The notes under the pieces were generated by a model. It had not been told where the DNA came from. It saw only the letters and a list, made by a program, of their open reading frames with translations, and made no database searches. Position numbers and translations under genes: made by a program. From the NCBI RefSeq assembly GCF_003573695.1, contig NC_039359.1, positions 158,676,377 to 158,740,376 on the forward strand: a DNA stretch of 64,000 nucleotides. Direction: 5' to 3'. This stretch comes from Papaver somniferum (lineage: Eukaryota > Streptophyta > Magnoliopsida > Ranunculales > Papaveraceae). Positions within the stretch are counted from its first letter, which is position 1; the number at the start of each line of letters is the position of its first letter. Below are positions 11,212 to 22,205 of the stretch, piece after piece.

Positions 11212-11231
11212 CCGCGTCGGCGGCGCCAAAA
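11212..11231 (-). other. Primer binding site of the gag-only gypsy element
   Basis: On the minus strand TTTTGGCGCCGCCGACGCGG directly follows the 5' LTR. TGGCGCC is the usual start of plant gypsy primer binding sites complementary to a tRNA 3' end. The exact tRNA cannot be named. Confidence 0.75.
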
Positions 11232-12826
11232 TGATAAATTTTGATGGGTTTGTAGTAGTAATGAGGTTCAAACTCTCGGACTTGTGAAGATTAAATTTAA
11301 AGATTTAATAAAATTATATACAAAAATATTAACAATGGGTGCGAGAGGTAACCGAGACACTAGATTCCACTATTATGCAAAATTGAATGATAAATATTTC
11401 AAAACTCTATTCAATTCTTAAGTCCTCTTTTATCTTTAATTCACTATCAATCATACAGATTCTCAAACATTATTTGTAAACCTTAAGCATAGATTATCAA
11501 GAGATTAAACCAAGCATAACCTATCAAACTGAATAACAAATAATTAAGACAATCATTCAAATAATTTAAAACTCTGCAAAAGCAGCGATTAGGTGAATTA
11601 TATAATTAAATGAAACAGTTACCCATTTATGTTGCGTGAATAGCTTCCTCCATTGCCTTGGTTACGAGGGAATTAGCCGCTCATCATGTTGGAAAACCTC
11701 TCAAAATATTTCATTGATGCTCAAAAATGGTTTACAAATGATGAGAATATGAGAAATACAATAAAACCGGGTTTGTAACAATTATATTTGTTACAAACCA
11801 GAGAACTACGACCCTCAGTGACAAAATAAGACTGCTGCAGCTGTGTCGCAAACGCTGTAGCAAATAAGTCTGCCTGATGTACGACCCACAGATGTGAGTT
11901 GTTATTAATGTAGAAAAATGACTGCTGGTGCAGGTCCGTTCTTCGTGTTCTTCATGTTCTTTAGCAGCAGCAGAAACCGAGTTTGGGAAAACTCGAATTT
12001 CTTCTTCTCTGGCTCTCCTCATCCCCCCAGACTCTCGACACCCCTCTCTTGTACCTTGATAAATATATTTATACTCCTAATCCTCATTTAATCACGCCAT
12101 ATCTCCCAAATAATCTTCATTTATCAATATTATTCTCCACGGCCAAAGTTTCCATTTTTTGATCTTCCACGCGCATGCAGCTGTATTTCTTTCCCTCTAT
12201 ACCTTCTTCACGCTACATAATATCGATTAACTCTTCCAAACACGTGCAGTACACGTTTAAATTCCTCACAACCCGTGCAAGCTCATGTTTTTCTTCTAAC
12301 TCCCTGTTTGGATTAAAACCAAGTTATCTAGCCAAATTCGATCGAAACAAACACCCATAATAGCTTTGTTAGGACATATCACAACTACCCATGAAGTTTC
12401 AGCCCTTTAGTCTACCCAGAACTCCTTCAAACTTTGATCGAAAAATCACACAGTAGATGATAACCGTTTTCCCACCAAAATTCATTTTTGAATTTTTGGG
12501 AACAAGATGCCCTCCCCCTAATCCTCTACGGGTGTCCCTTTAGCACTTGCCTTATGGGGTGAAAATAGTAATTTTTTGGGCGTGAATAGTAATTTTTCTG
12601 GGGTTTCTCCGGCACATTTTTGGGGCGCTTTTAACACTCCTCCGGGGTGTTTCCTGGGTTCCTTTTTATCCTGGGGTGTAAAACACCACTTTTCGAGCCC
12701 ATTTTGCCGCAAGAGCTTATTTCTCTAAAAATACCTACAAAGACATAAAATAACAAAATAAATAGAAAATCGAGTACTAACAATACATACAATTGAGACA
12801 TATTAGGAACATAAATGTGTCTATCA
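11232..12826 (-). repeat. 5' LTR of the gag-only gypsy element
   Basis: The limits are TGATAAATTTTGATGGG (plus-strand left end) and GTGTCTATCA (right end), giving TG...CA termini. The LTR is 1595 bp and nearly identical to 5353-6949. It holds the promoter for gag at 10158. It is followed by the target duplication GGTAC. Confidence 0.9.
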
Positions 12827-12831
12827 GGTAC

Positions 12832-14141
12832 GGTTACTCATATCTAAATGAAGTCGCTTTTCATTTGTGTTTAACAAGCTAAGTTCGATCTAACGGTTGA
12901 AAGATATTAACTTGAGTCTAATCAGGTTTTCATCTAACGGTGAATATTGAATGCTTTGTTACCAAGGTGGCATTGATTGAAAACCCTGATTTGAAAACTA
13001 TATAAGCGAGAAATCTAGCAACTGGGAAACCTAATCCCCACACCTTTTGTGTGATAATAGTTGCGACTAGAATCGATTCTCCTTTAACCTTAAGTTTTCC
13101 CAAAACCCTGTAGGTTAACAACTTTAATACGTCATTGGGATTGTGAAGCCAGACCCAACCATTTTCTCTGTAGTTACGTGTTCTGATCTTGTTGTTTTCT
13201 ATCGTATTGAGTACTATCTTCTCTAAGATTAGCTAGAGATTTAATCTCCGATAGGCAAGATAAAAAGTAGTCACAAACATCTTCGTCTCTTCGTTTGTGA
13301 TTCCACAATATCTTGTTTCGCTACCATACGATTAAGATTATTTTGAGGTGATTAATATTACTAGGTTGTTCTTCGGGAATATAAGTCTGGTGTATCAATC
13401 GGTTCCTGTTCACCTTAATTTATCAAAAGACGGAACAAAACTCATAGGTATTTCTGTGGGAGACTTATTTATCTATTCAATAGACTTTTCTGTGCAAGAC
13501 AGATTGGTTTATCAAGTCTTCGACTTTGGGTCGTAGCAACTCTTAGTTGTGGGTGAGATCAGCTAAGGGAATCAAGTGCGCAGAGTCCTACTGAGATTCA
13601 GAAGCATAAGGAACGCGATTGTACCTTGATCTGTGTGAGATTGGTTAGTGCTCAACTATATTCTAGTCCGAAATTAATTTGGAGTAGGCTAGTGTCTGTA
13701 GAGGCTTAATACAGTGTGGTGTTCAAATATGGACCAGGTCCCGGGGTTTTTCTGCATTTGAGGTTTCCTCGTTAACAAAATTTCTGGTGTCTTTGTTATT
13801 ACTTTTCCGCATTATATTTGTTTGCATAATTAAAATATCATTGGTTATGCGTAGTTCAATCAATTAGATAATCCAACCTTTGGTTGTTGATATAAAAATT
13901 GATTGACACTTGGATATTGTTCTTTGGTACCATCCAAGTTATTTCTCATATTAATCCGGCTAACATATTTCTATCTGTTTAATTGCAGATTGATTTGAGA
14001 AATTGAGATACAAGTCTTTGATAGATTTCCATTGATTGAGTCTGACTGTCTAGTTGACTCTCTTCGAATTATATTGTAGTTTGTCCATACAGATTTCTTA
14101 AATGAAATATTGGGTGAGGTTGTTAGACCCCCTCTTTTTCA
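12832..14141 (+). repeat. 5' LTR of the Sirevirus-like element, second part
   Basis: It continues the LTR broken at 5347 and matches 19191-20365 of the 3' LTR. It ends CCCCCTCTTTTTCA, immediately before the PBS. It contains the TATA box at 12998-13007, so this part holds the end of U3 plus R and U5. ORFs at 12930-13121 and 13348-13536 are LTR sequence. Confidence 0.85.
12998..13007 (+). promoter_or_regulatory. TATA box of the Sirevirus-like LTR
   Basis: CTATATAAGC. The same word is at 19357-19366 in the 3' LTR (CTATATAAGG). The nested gypsy element now separates it from the upstream palindrome array by about 7.5 kb, which should have disabled the 5' promoter. Confidence 0.55.
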
Positions 14142-14143
14142 AT

Positions 14144-14154
14144 TGGTATCATAG
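14144..14154 (+). other. Primer binding site, initiator tRNA-Met type
   Basis: TGGTATCATAG lies two bases after the LTR end. It is one change from the standard Ty1/copia PBS TGGTATCAGAG, complementary to the 3' end of initiator tRNA-Met. Confidence 0.85.
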
Positions 14155-14207
14155 AAGGCAAACACGTTTAAGACCTTATAAGTTTGTGTTTGTAGCGATA
14201 TGACTCT

Positions 14208-15428
14208 ATGGACAGAAGTGCTATCTCAGTAAACATACCACCAGTCTTCGATGGGTCAAATTACTTATGGTGTAAAATTGTTATGTGTTCCTTTCTTCAA
14301 GCGCATGATTTTCAATCACGGGTTTATGTTGTTAATGGCTATGATCCTCCAATGGTTACAATAGACGTTGTCTCTATTGCAAAGGATATTGGTAGATATG
14401 AACCTAACGAGATTCTCGTTGCAAAGCAAAATTCTGACGGTTTAAATGTTATCATTCATGCCATTACCCCAGATCTTCAGTACCATATGACTACGTGCGC
14501 TCGATCTAAAGATGCGTGGGATATCTTAGAAACTGTATTCGAAGGGAATACCTATGAAAAGGAAGTTAGGCTTCAAAACCTAAATTATGATTGGGAAAAC
14601 CTTGGTATGGCTGATGAAGATTCATTTGATGAGTTTAATCACAAAGTTTCTGAAACTATTAATGCATCTTTTGCATTGGTTAAGACCATTACTGAAAAGG
14701 ACATTGTGATGAAAATTCTCAGATCGTTGCCAGTCAAATGCGATTCTAAGAAACATGCCATCTTTGAAGGAAATAACCTTAATACGTTATCCAGAAATAC
14801 GTTGGTTGGGAAGTTAAAAATCTTTAATCATGAGAATAAATCCAAATCTGGGAAGGATATTGCTTTCAAAGCACAAAAGAACACTAAATTACTTGATAAA
14901 AGTAAAAGTGTTGGCCACTCTGAAGTTGATCCTACTGAGACTGATTCATCAGATGAAAATCTTGACAACTTAGTTTCACTGATCACTAGACAGTTTAGAG
15001 ATCTTCTGTTGAGGAGAAGTAAACAGTTCATCGGAGATAAACGAAGGTCATCAGTCAAACCTCACGACCGTGCCCCTCCTAAAAACAGAGACATTGTCGA
15101 CACTGATGATGAGGATATGCCACAATGATTCAAGTGCAAAGGTTTTGGTCATTTTTCTAATGAGTGTCCAAATCGTAGAAAATACACTGGGAACAAAGGT
15201 CTTGCTACATCTCTTGATGAGATGTCTGATCACTATGATTCAGATAAAGATGAAAAGCCAAGTGTCGCACTCCTTAGTGAAAATATTAATTTTGATAATT
15301 GTAGGAATATGTACATAAATCTTGATATTCTTCCCAGAGAAACTTCATCAACCACTATGGGGATAAAATGTATTTTTCCCTATCTACTGAAAATTCTATT
15401 TCACATGTTTCAGGTACCTGATTTTGTT
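14208..15428 (+). pseudogene. gag: gag of the Sirevirus-like element, interrupted inside its zinc knuckle
   Basis: ATG at 14208 opens 306 codons. Residues about 10-230 form a copia-type Gag (UBN2/DUF4219 family): PPVFDGSNYLWCKIVM near the start and AKDAWDILETVFEG near residue 100. A Lys/Ser-rich stretch follows. The frame stops with TGA at 15126. Reading on in the same frame gives FKCKGFGHFSNEC, which is a CX2CX4HX4C knuckle lacking only its first Cys, so the stop sits at that Cys codon. The frame then stays open to 15428. Gag binds and packages element RNA. The stop would release a Gag without its nucleic-acid-binding knuckle. Confidence 0.8.
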
Positions 15429-15439
15429 TAGTAGCATGC

Positions 15440-15612
15440 TCAGCTATGGTGTTTGAACCATCCTCCACATCGACATGTTCTTATTGTACTTTTACTGGTC
15501 ATGAAATCTTTTTGTGTTACAAGTACAAACTTAAAATAAGATATTTCAATAAACTTCAAGGGGGAGCAAATCGATTAGCAAATAAGCTCAAAACTTGTTC
15601 AGAAGTCGTCTG
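15440..15612 (+). pseudogene. Second CCHC knuckle and start of a lost pol
   Basis: An open stretch contains STCSYCTFTGHEIFLC, a CX2CX4HX4C knuckle, followed by basic residues, an AAGGGGGAG motif at 15557-15566 and a stop at 15610. In Sirevirus pol a knuckle of this kind comes before the protease. Here nothing recognisable as protease, integrase or RT follows, so pol appears to have been deleted near this point. Confidence 0.55.
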
Positions 15613-16135
15613 AGGTATGTAAACTCATCTCTTCTCCGAAGAAGTTAATTTCCGAATAAAAGATTAGACCACTAGATTAAAAAAATACGGTCTAAATAGT
15701 CTGTGAAATAGGGTTCTAAGAATTCCATTCAAGAAGGTTATGATTGAAAGATTATTGTTCAGCGCAGCACAACTTAATTGTGTTGTTGGTCTATCTTGTC
15801 TCAAGTGCCTGCTTCAAAAGAGACAAGAGTTTGCACACTTCAGACTTTAAGAAAAGAAAAAAAAATGTTTTGTTTTTGTTTTTCGCCTGTTTGGAATTTT
15901 TCCATCTTTTCATATCTAATTGATATTGAAAGGGCTTTCCCTGTTTGATCAATAAAAAGAGGGTTAAAATCGACAATTATGCCTTCTTTAGGTTTTGAAT
16001 ATTTTTCGTACGAGAATCTCCGTTTGTATAAAGGTTTTGTAACCTACATCCCTCTTTCCTTCTCTGAAAAACTATTTTTATCACAAGATTTCTTGTTGAG
16101 CCTGATTTGCGAATTCCTCTCACAATCTCGTACTT
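15613..16135 (+). other. Non-coding interior of the Sirevirus-like element
   Basis: No coding signal in either direction. It includes a GAAAAGAAAAAAAAATG purine run near 15850. ORFs here (15791-15976, 15977-16330 minus) overlap one another and show no known motif. Confidence 0.5.
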
Positions 16136-16575
16136 TATGGAGACTCCAAGCTTTATGTCTTCTGATGGAAAAGATGTTAATATGATTGTTATTCCGTCAA
16201 TCATGAAGGAAAAAGATAAATCTTGTACCTTCATCTTTGAAAAGAAAAAGGAGGAATGTGAGAAAACCAAGGGATATTCCTTAAAATCTTCAGAACTTTT
16301 TTGGTGTTCTTGAAGACTTGAAGGAAACAAGAAAGGAGATATAGAAAATAAAGGCTATTGTTTTTAGGACTCTTGAAATTCAGATGGCCCTGGTTCGACA
16401 TCAGTCAAGAAGGTTTGTTGGAATTGACTCCTTTGTTCATGAACCTTACGTTCCAATGGCTGTTGACGGCAAGGAATTTTGGGATGATAAAGAATTTTTC
16501 AAAGGTATTAATGTCCAGGAAACTTCTTATGAGAATTTATTCTTGTGTTTTAAGAAGGATAAGGGTTTGGAATAA
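16136..16575 (+). pseudogene. Unknown decayed ORF in place of pol
   Basis: A frame opens at ATG 16136 (METPSFMSSDGKDVNM) and runs to a stop at 16311. Shifting one frame near 16300 continues with LEDLKETRKE, one in-frame stop at about 16338, then EIQMALVRHQ and DSFVHEPYVPMAVDGKEF, and ends at 16575. With one frameshift and one stop repaired it would be a Lys/Glu-rich protein of about 146 residues. I do not recognise it. It might be the C-terminal extra ORF known in some Sireviruses, or a captured host fragment. The joining is inference. Confidence 0.35.
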
Positions 16576-17547
16576 CAATTATTGTGAGTACACATAGCTA
16601 TTGCCAACGATTTTCATCTTGCAGTGTTTTAGATTTATTTATTTAAATTCTAAAGTTTATTTGAAATATGGTTTTGCAGTAATAATCTTTATTGGATTCA
16701 TATATTGCAAAAATTATTATGGGATATGTGTGTTTGAGTCCATGAACTATGATTGTCCCATATAAGTCAAAAATTAAGCCTATTGTGTCATTATGCAAAT
16801 ATTGATGGAAGATATGATGAAATTTTGATTACAAAGATTAAGTCTATGAAATTATTATGCAAATATTGATAAAATAAATAAATAGAATGAATCTTTGAAT
16901 ATTCCGCAGTATTGATCTTTCCCTAATCCACTTCTATGTGAAAGTACTGTGCGGCTCCATAAATTCACTTATGTTGTGCATTTCCGATTAAATTAATCAT
17001 GGATTCACTTGTAGTTAATTTAATTGAGTTTTATGGATACAAATTCATGTTTCATGTGATTTGTTAATGTCCAAATAAATCCTTCTTTTCTTGTGAAAGT
17101 AAGGTCACTCTTGTTGTTCTTTCGGGAATGACATTTTATGGCTGAGAGTTCTTAATTAAACTTGTGCCTAATTTCCAAATCTTTGTGAGGAGTGCGGCTG
17201 TGGAATATTGTAGGAGTTTTCTTGTATCTTTATAAACTCCTTGATGAATGCATTTAGTTTCGAATATATGATTGCATCTAAATAAAGTTGATATGTTCAC
17301 TTTTAGTCATGAAGAATGTCTATGAGAATTTCATTATGATCCCACTAGTTTTCGTACCTTTGCCAATTTCTATTGAAAAAAAGGGGGAGAAATAATGTGT
17401 AGTTTACACTACAAATACATATGGTTTACGGATCATTATGTAAGGATTCGTGGTTTTCATGTGAGATGAAGTATTGATTAAGGGGGAGTGACATATATCA
17501 CCATAGTATTGTTTTCAAAGTTGTGATACAATTGGACTTTGATGCTG
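16576..17547 (+). other. Non-coding interior with polypurine motifs
   Basis: No gene. Two polypurine motifs, GAAAAAAAGGGGGAGAA at 17375-17391 and AAGGGGGAG at 17480-17488, lie upstream of the 3' LTR. Multiple copies of this motif are typical of Sireviruses. Confidence 0.6.
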
Positions 17548-17941
17548 TGTAATAATACTATGACACTGTATAACAATGATTGAGAACATTTTGTTTTCTC
17601 ATTTTTATCGCCACGGATCTTCAACAACTATGATGCTGAACTTACAACCTTTAGGATCATGGAGTACTTGGAAGTGACGAAGATTTCAAGTCGCGTTGAA
17701 GATGCCAAGGAGATCAAGCATTTGGATGAGAAGCTACAATTTCTATGTAATAATACTATGACATTATACAACAATACGAAAACATCTTGTTTTTATATAA
17801 TGTTATAGCTACGGATCTTCAACAACTATGATGTTGAGTTGAACACGTTCAGAATCACTGGAGTACTTGGAAGTGACGAATATTTCGATTAATGTTGAAG
17901 AACCAAGGAAATCAATCATTTGGATGAGAAGCTACAAAGTT
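17548..17941 (+). repeat. Tandem duplication, period about 198 bp, before the 3' LTR
   Basis: Unit 1 (17548-17745) and unit 2 (17746-17941) share GTAATAATACTATGACA, ACGGATCTTCAACAACTATG, GGAGTACTTGGAAGTGACGA and CATTTGGATGAGAAGCTAC in the same order. The units have diverged noticeably, so the duplication is not recent. A short A-rich run (17989-18002) then leads into the 3' LTR. Confidence 0.75.
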
Positions 17942-18003
17942 TATTTATTTTGTAATCCATATGTATTGATAGTTTTGTCATTAAAATTGAAAAAAAAAAA
18001 GAT

Positions 18004-20365
18004 TGTTAGAGCACTGCTCGGTCGAACTCGCAATCGTTTCTATCTCAAGCTTGTTGTCAAGTTTAGTTGCCAAAACTATAAGTCTTGATTTCTAGTCTAC
18101 ACGTAGCTAAGTCTCGGATTATGATAGTAAGTAGTTGAGCATTAGACTTCACGACGTTCATCAATTGAAAACGAAGAACTACTAAGGGGAGCTTGTGGAA
18201 TTTCATCAACAAAAGGTATGTGGAGACTTGAACTCATATATCACTTAAAAGTCTATCTACTCTATCTCCTATTTGAGACAAAAGTCGTATAGCTATATAG
18301 ACTTCGATTACACACATTTGATATTTCAAGCTGAGTTTAACTCGCTTACATATTTCTCGAAATATGTGTTGGTAAGATTTCGCTTTAACCAAGTTCATCT
18401 TATATTCTTGACGAAAGTCAAAAGATGATCACGTGAAAATCGCCTGGTAACATATTACATGATTTGTGTGAGACAGTCATTTGATGTAGACTCAGAATGT
18501 TTCGTATTGATAATTCGATCACTTGAAAATTACTTTGAAGCTAATAGTTTGTGTGAGACAGCTATTGTCGTCTTCTAAGAATGTTTCAATGATTGAAATG
18601 GGAGTTTAGAACAATTAACCATGATTGGATATAGCACAGTATGCGTACTTGTGTGTTAAATTGTTGCATGTTATTCCAAGTCCGGGAACCAAAATATGCA
18701 TACCCGTATGCGTACTGGTTGGTTAATGAAAGTCTTGGAACTGATTATGCATTTATGTATGCGTACTGGCGTAAAGTTCATGTCCGAAATTCAACTGAGT
18801 TTGGAGGTATGCGTACCCGTTCGCATACTGGCGAACCAAAACTAAGTTTTGCCACTTAGGTATGCGTACCCGTTTGTATACTTGAGTAGGTTATGCTTTA
18901 AAATCGGTTTCTTCATGAACTAATACATTTATATATTAAGGAATTCAATCTTTTGCAAACCGTGGCTATAATTTTCATGAATTGATTCGAGTGAATCAAA
19001 ATCGATTTTGCTTTAATTGTGTCTTGTATACTTCTATGAGAATATAAACAATGGAACAACTCTAGAACTAGTTTCATTTGAGTCATTTGAACTAGTTATG
19101 GTTAAGATGAATAAGGTTGATATGAAAGTGTTCATATGGATAACTTCGGTTAACTATTGTTGAGCCGACAAAGTGCACATGTTTAGGTACGGTTACTCAT
19201 ATCTAAATGAAGTCACTTTTCATTTGTGTGTAACAAACTAAGTTCGATCTAACGGTTGAAAGATATTAGCTTGAATCTAATCAGGTTTTCATCTAATGGT
19301 GAATATTGAATGCTTTGTTACCAAGGTATCACTGATTGCAATCCATGGTTTGAAAACTATATAAGGGAAAACTCTAGCAACTGGGAAACCTAATGCCCAC
19401 ACCTCCTGTGTGATAGTAGTTGCGACTAGAATAGATTCTCCTTTAACCTTAGGTTTTTCCAAAACCCTGTAGGTTAACGACTTGAAGACTTCATTGGGAT
19501 CGTGAATCCAGGCCCAACTATTTTCTTTGTAGTTGCGTGTTATGATCTTGCAATTTTCTATCGTGTTGAGTACTATTTTCTCTAATATTAGCTCGAGATT
19601 TAATCTACGATAGGCAAGATAAAAAGTAGTCACAAACATCTTCGACTTATCGTTTGTGATTCCACAATATCTTGTTTCTCTACCATACAATTAACATTAT
19701 TGTGAGGTGATTGGTATTACTAGGATGTTCTTCGGGAATATAAGTCCGGTGTATCAATTGGTTCCTTCTCACCTTTATTTATCAAAGACGGAACAAAACT
19801 CATATGTATTTATGCGGGAGACAGATTTATCTATTCAATATACTTTTCTGTGGGAGACTGATTGGTTTATCAAGTCTTCGACTTTGGGTCGTAGCAACTC
19901 TTAGTTGTGGGTGAGATCAACTAAGGGAATCAAGTGCGCAGAGTCCTGCTGGGATTCAGAGGCGTAAGGAACCCGATTGTACCTTGATCAGTATGTGATT
20001 GGTTAGGGCTCAACTACATTGCAGTCTGAAGTTAACTTGGAGTAGGCTAGTGTCTATAGCGGCTTAATACATTGTGGTGTTTAAATCTGGACTGGGTCCA
20101 GGGTTTTTTTTTTTTGCATTTGCGGTTTGCTCGTTAACAAAAATTTCTAGTGTCTGTGTTATTTCTTTTTCGCATTATATTTGTTTATATAATTGAAATA
20201 TCACAGACTGTGCGTGGTTCAATCATCCAACCTTTGGTTGTTGATATAAATTGATTGGCACTTGGATATTGATCTTTGGTACCATCCAAATTATTTCTCA
20301 TATTAATCCGGCTCACAGATTTTTATCTGCTTGATTGCAGATTGGTTTGAGAAATTGAGATACAA
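18004..20365 (+). repeat. 3' LTR of the Sirevirus-like element, truncated
   Basis: It starts TGTTAGAGCACTGC and matches 4165-5347 and 12832-13990. It includes the palindrome array at 18639-18886 and the TATA box at 19357-19366. After GAGATACAA the match to the 5' LTR is lost, so about 155 terminal bases and the target duplication are missing. ORFs at 18641-18859, 19289-19690 and 19707-19904 are LTR sequence. Confidence 0.85.
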
Positions 20366-20522
20366 CTGGAATAGATTTTTTCTCATAGAGCCAGGATCTG
20401 CGATAAAGAGATGAAAAATAAAGCTAAACAGTTTCCTCAAGATCTTTTTTTACAACAAAAAAGAAAAAAATATCCACGTTTTTTTTCAGTCAGAATCTTT
20501 TCAAATGTTTCTCAGTCGGAAA
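20366..20522 (+). repeat. Unnamed repeat family, copy A, segment 3
   Basis: GAGATGAAAAATAAAG, TTTCCTCAAGATCTTTTT, a TATCCACGTT word and TTTCTCAGTCGG match 60058-60178 of copy C in order. The match ends at the LINE insertion. Confidence 0.6.
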
Positions 20523-21230
20523 GCTTATTAGAGATTTGTTTTTTCTTTTTCTAACAAAGGGAATATTCATTAAAAGACGATTCTAGTCACCAGAAAAATG
20601 ACTTAGAAATGAAAAGAGTTACATGAATGCGTGCATAATAGCATCCCAATTACAGACCAGAGTGGACATATTAAAACCTGAGAAGATATCGATATTTATA
20701 GTCCAGTTAAACCAAGAAAATCTCACGGAGTTAGCATTTGAAAGCAAATTGGTTCTGTCAAAGATCAATTCTTCTCTAATGTTCACCTCAAGATGGGGAA
20801 GGGAGATCGCATTCATATTTGGGAACATAAGTGGTGTAATGAAAGCTCACTTGCTGATCTTTACCCTCATCTTCTAAAGGTGCGTATATTAAAGACGCTT
20901 ATATAGATACCACCGCAGGTTTCAATTGGAACTTAATTGTAGAAGGTTTACTGACGTTGGAATTTCCGAGCTTTGTCTTATTATTATCCCTAAGACTGAT
21001 TGTATTGTTTTAAATCTGGACGAGGAAGACTCTTTGGTGTGGACTGGTACCTCTTCAGTTTTTCTTTTTCTTTTTTCATGTCAAGTCTGCCTATCTCAAG
21101 ACCACTGTTGATACTTATACCCCTGACTTCCCTTACAAGAATGTTTGATCTCGTGATTGACCTCAAAAAGTGTGTTTTTTCCCTTTGGAAATGTGTTCTA
21201 AATAGGCTGCCTACTTTGGATAATCTCCAT
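20523..21230 (+). pseudogene. LINE (L1-type) reverse transcriptase C-terminal region, first part
   Basis: Plus-strand fragments in shifting frames match the region downstream of RT in plant non-LTR elements. KMGKGDRIHIWEHKWCNESS (about 20790-20850) is the GNGxxIxFWxDxW block. VKSAYLKT (near 21085) and VFSLWKCVLNRLPTLDNL (about 21175-21228) belong to the zf-RVT domain. Several frameshifts and stops are present. The domain is cut at 21230 by the Tat element and resumes at 35083. RT motifs proper are absent, so the insertion was 5'-truncated or has decayed upstream. Confidence 0.7.
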
Positions 21231-22187
21231 TATGAACACATAAATCACGAAGCCATCCACGTGTTCACAAACAATACTCGCATACATCCTAGTTTTAGAA
21301 TTGTACGTCGTATGCGTAATCGGGATGATTATATCGATTCATCGACTCAAAGCCTTCGGACTTGTCATTGTCTAGTCGAATATTATCATAAATAATGTTC
21401 GTATACAGAAATAAAGCAAAAATCAAGAATAAATATAAAGCATATGAAGTTTAACGCTGAATGTAAGTTGCTGAAATGTAAATGAGACAGATTTACGTGG
21501 TTCGGCATTAAGGCTTACATCCACGGGGTTTGGTGTTTCATTATGTACTGAATGGTTACAAAGATAGTCGAATGACTTTAGAATATACATAGGTCTGCGG
21601 AAGTAGGGGGATTACTCACTCTTCCTATTTCTCTCTCCTATATTCTCCTCTAATTGCTCTCCAAAATCCTTTCTCCCTCTCTTAGTGGAGAGGGGTATTT
21701 ATAGGGATGGAACGTGGGTCCCATTTCTGAGGTGCCGCTGTAATCTTATCTTCTTGTGCTTTGTGCCTACTACGCACAGGTCTTCGGCATATGCCGCGGC
21801 TTGAACTTGAATACGAAGGGTTATCCTCGCTTCTTCCACGAGCTGATTGACACGTGCATATCTCTTTGGTATTTAATGCGGGTAGATGGATGTCTGCTCG
21901 TGTCAGACAATTGTCTCTTTGTCTGGTCACATCTGTGCAGCCAAACTTCCTCTCGGCCGTTGATCTGGGATCTTCCTCGGGATTGGGTGTGTTAACACCC
22001 AAGGGGTATTATCTGGTTCTCATCTGAGCCATCATACCTCTGTGGTCCTCTGTCCCTGATCGTCAGATCTGCTAACCGATGGCATCTTCCGATGAGATGC
22101 TTGCTATCATGTTTTGATGTCTCGCTTCGCATGTCTTCCACGTGTCTCTTTATGTACACGTGGTGGGTGATGAAAGGTGTACATGCA
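21231..22187 (-). repeat. 3' LTR of the Tat element
   Basis: 957 bp, nearly identical to 34120-35077. Its plus-strand limits are TATGAACACATAAATCACG and GGTGTACATGCA. It contains TTTACGTGGTTCGGC, a word common in plant LTRs, and a TATA box on the minus strand at 21694-21704. ORFs within it (21000-21395, 21682-22002, 21756-21995) are LTR sequence. Confidence 0.92.
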
Positions 22188-22205
22188 ATTTTCCTCTCTT
22201 CTTCT
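22188..22205 (-). other. Polypurine tract of the Tat element
   Basis: On the minus strand GAAGAAGAGAGGAAAAT directly abuts the TGCATGTACACC start of the 3' LTR. Confidence 0.8.

Larger units (their letters stand above)
5353..12826 (-). mobile_element. Gag-only (non-autonomous) Ty3/gypsy-type LTR retrotransposon
   Basis: This is a complete element of 7474 bp with LTRs of about 1.6 kb (5353-6949 and 11232-12826), flanked by the target duplication GGTAC (5348-5352, 12827-12831). It is transcribed on the minus strand: PBS next to the right LTR, polypurine tract next to the left LTR. The interior holds one long gag-like ORF (8422-10158) and no protease, RT, RNase H or integrase. The LTRs differ at few positions apart from two small indels, so the insertion is recent compared with its host element. 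Mobility would depend on enzymes from an autonomous relative. Confidence 0.9.
4165..20365 (+). mobile_element. Non-autonomous Sirevirus-like Ty1/copia retrotransposon, nested insertion in its 5' LTR
   Basis: Without the nested gypsy element this is about 8.7 kb: a 5' LTR of about 2.5 kb (4165-5347 plus 12832-14141), a PBS at 14144, gag at 14208, no protease, integrase, RT or RNase H, a decayed unknown ORF at 16136-16575, and a 3' LTR at 18004-20365. The very long LTRs, tRNA-Met PBS and several AAGGGGGAG polypurine motifs (15557, 17381, 17480) are known traits of Sireviruses (SIRE/Maximus lineage). The 3' LTR lacks about the last 155 bases. LTR divergence is greater than that of the nested element, as the nesting order requires. 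Confidence 0.85.

Noticed and set aside
21756..21995. 79-codon ORF also found near 34645-34917
   Set aside because: Lies inside the two LTRs of the Tat element and is antisense to its transcription.
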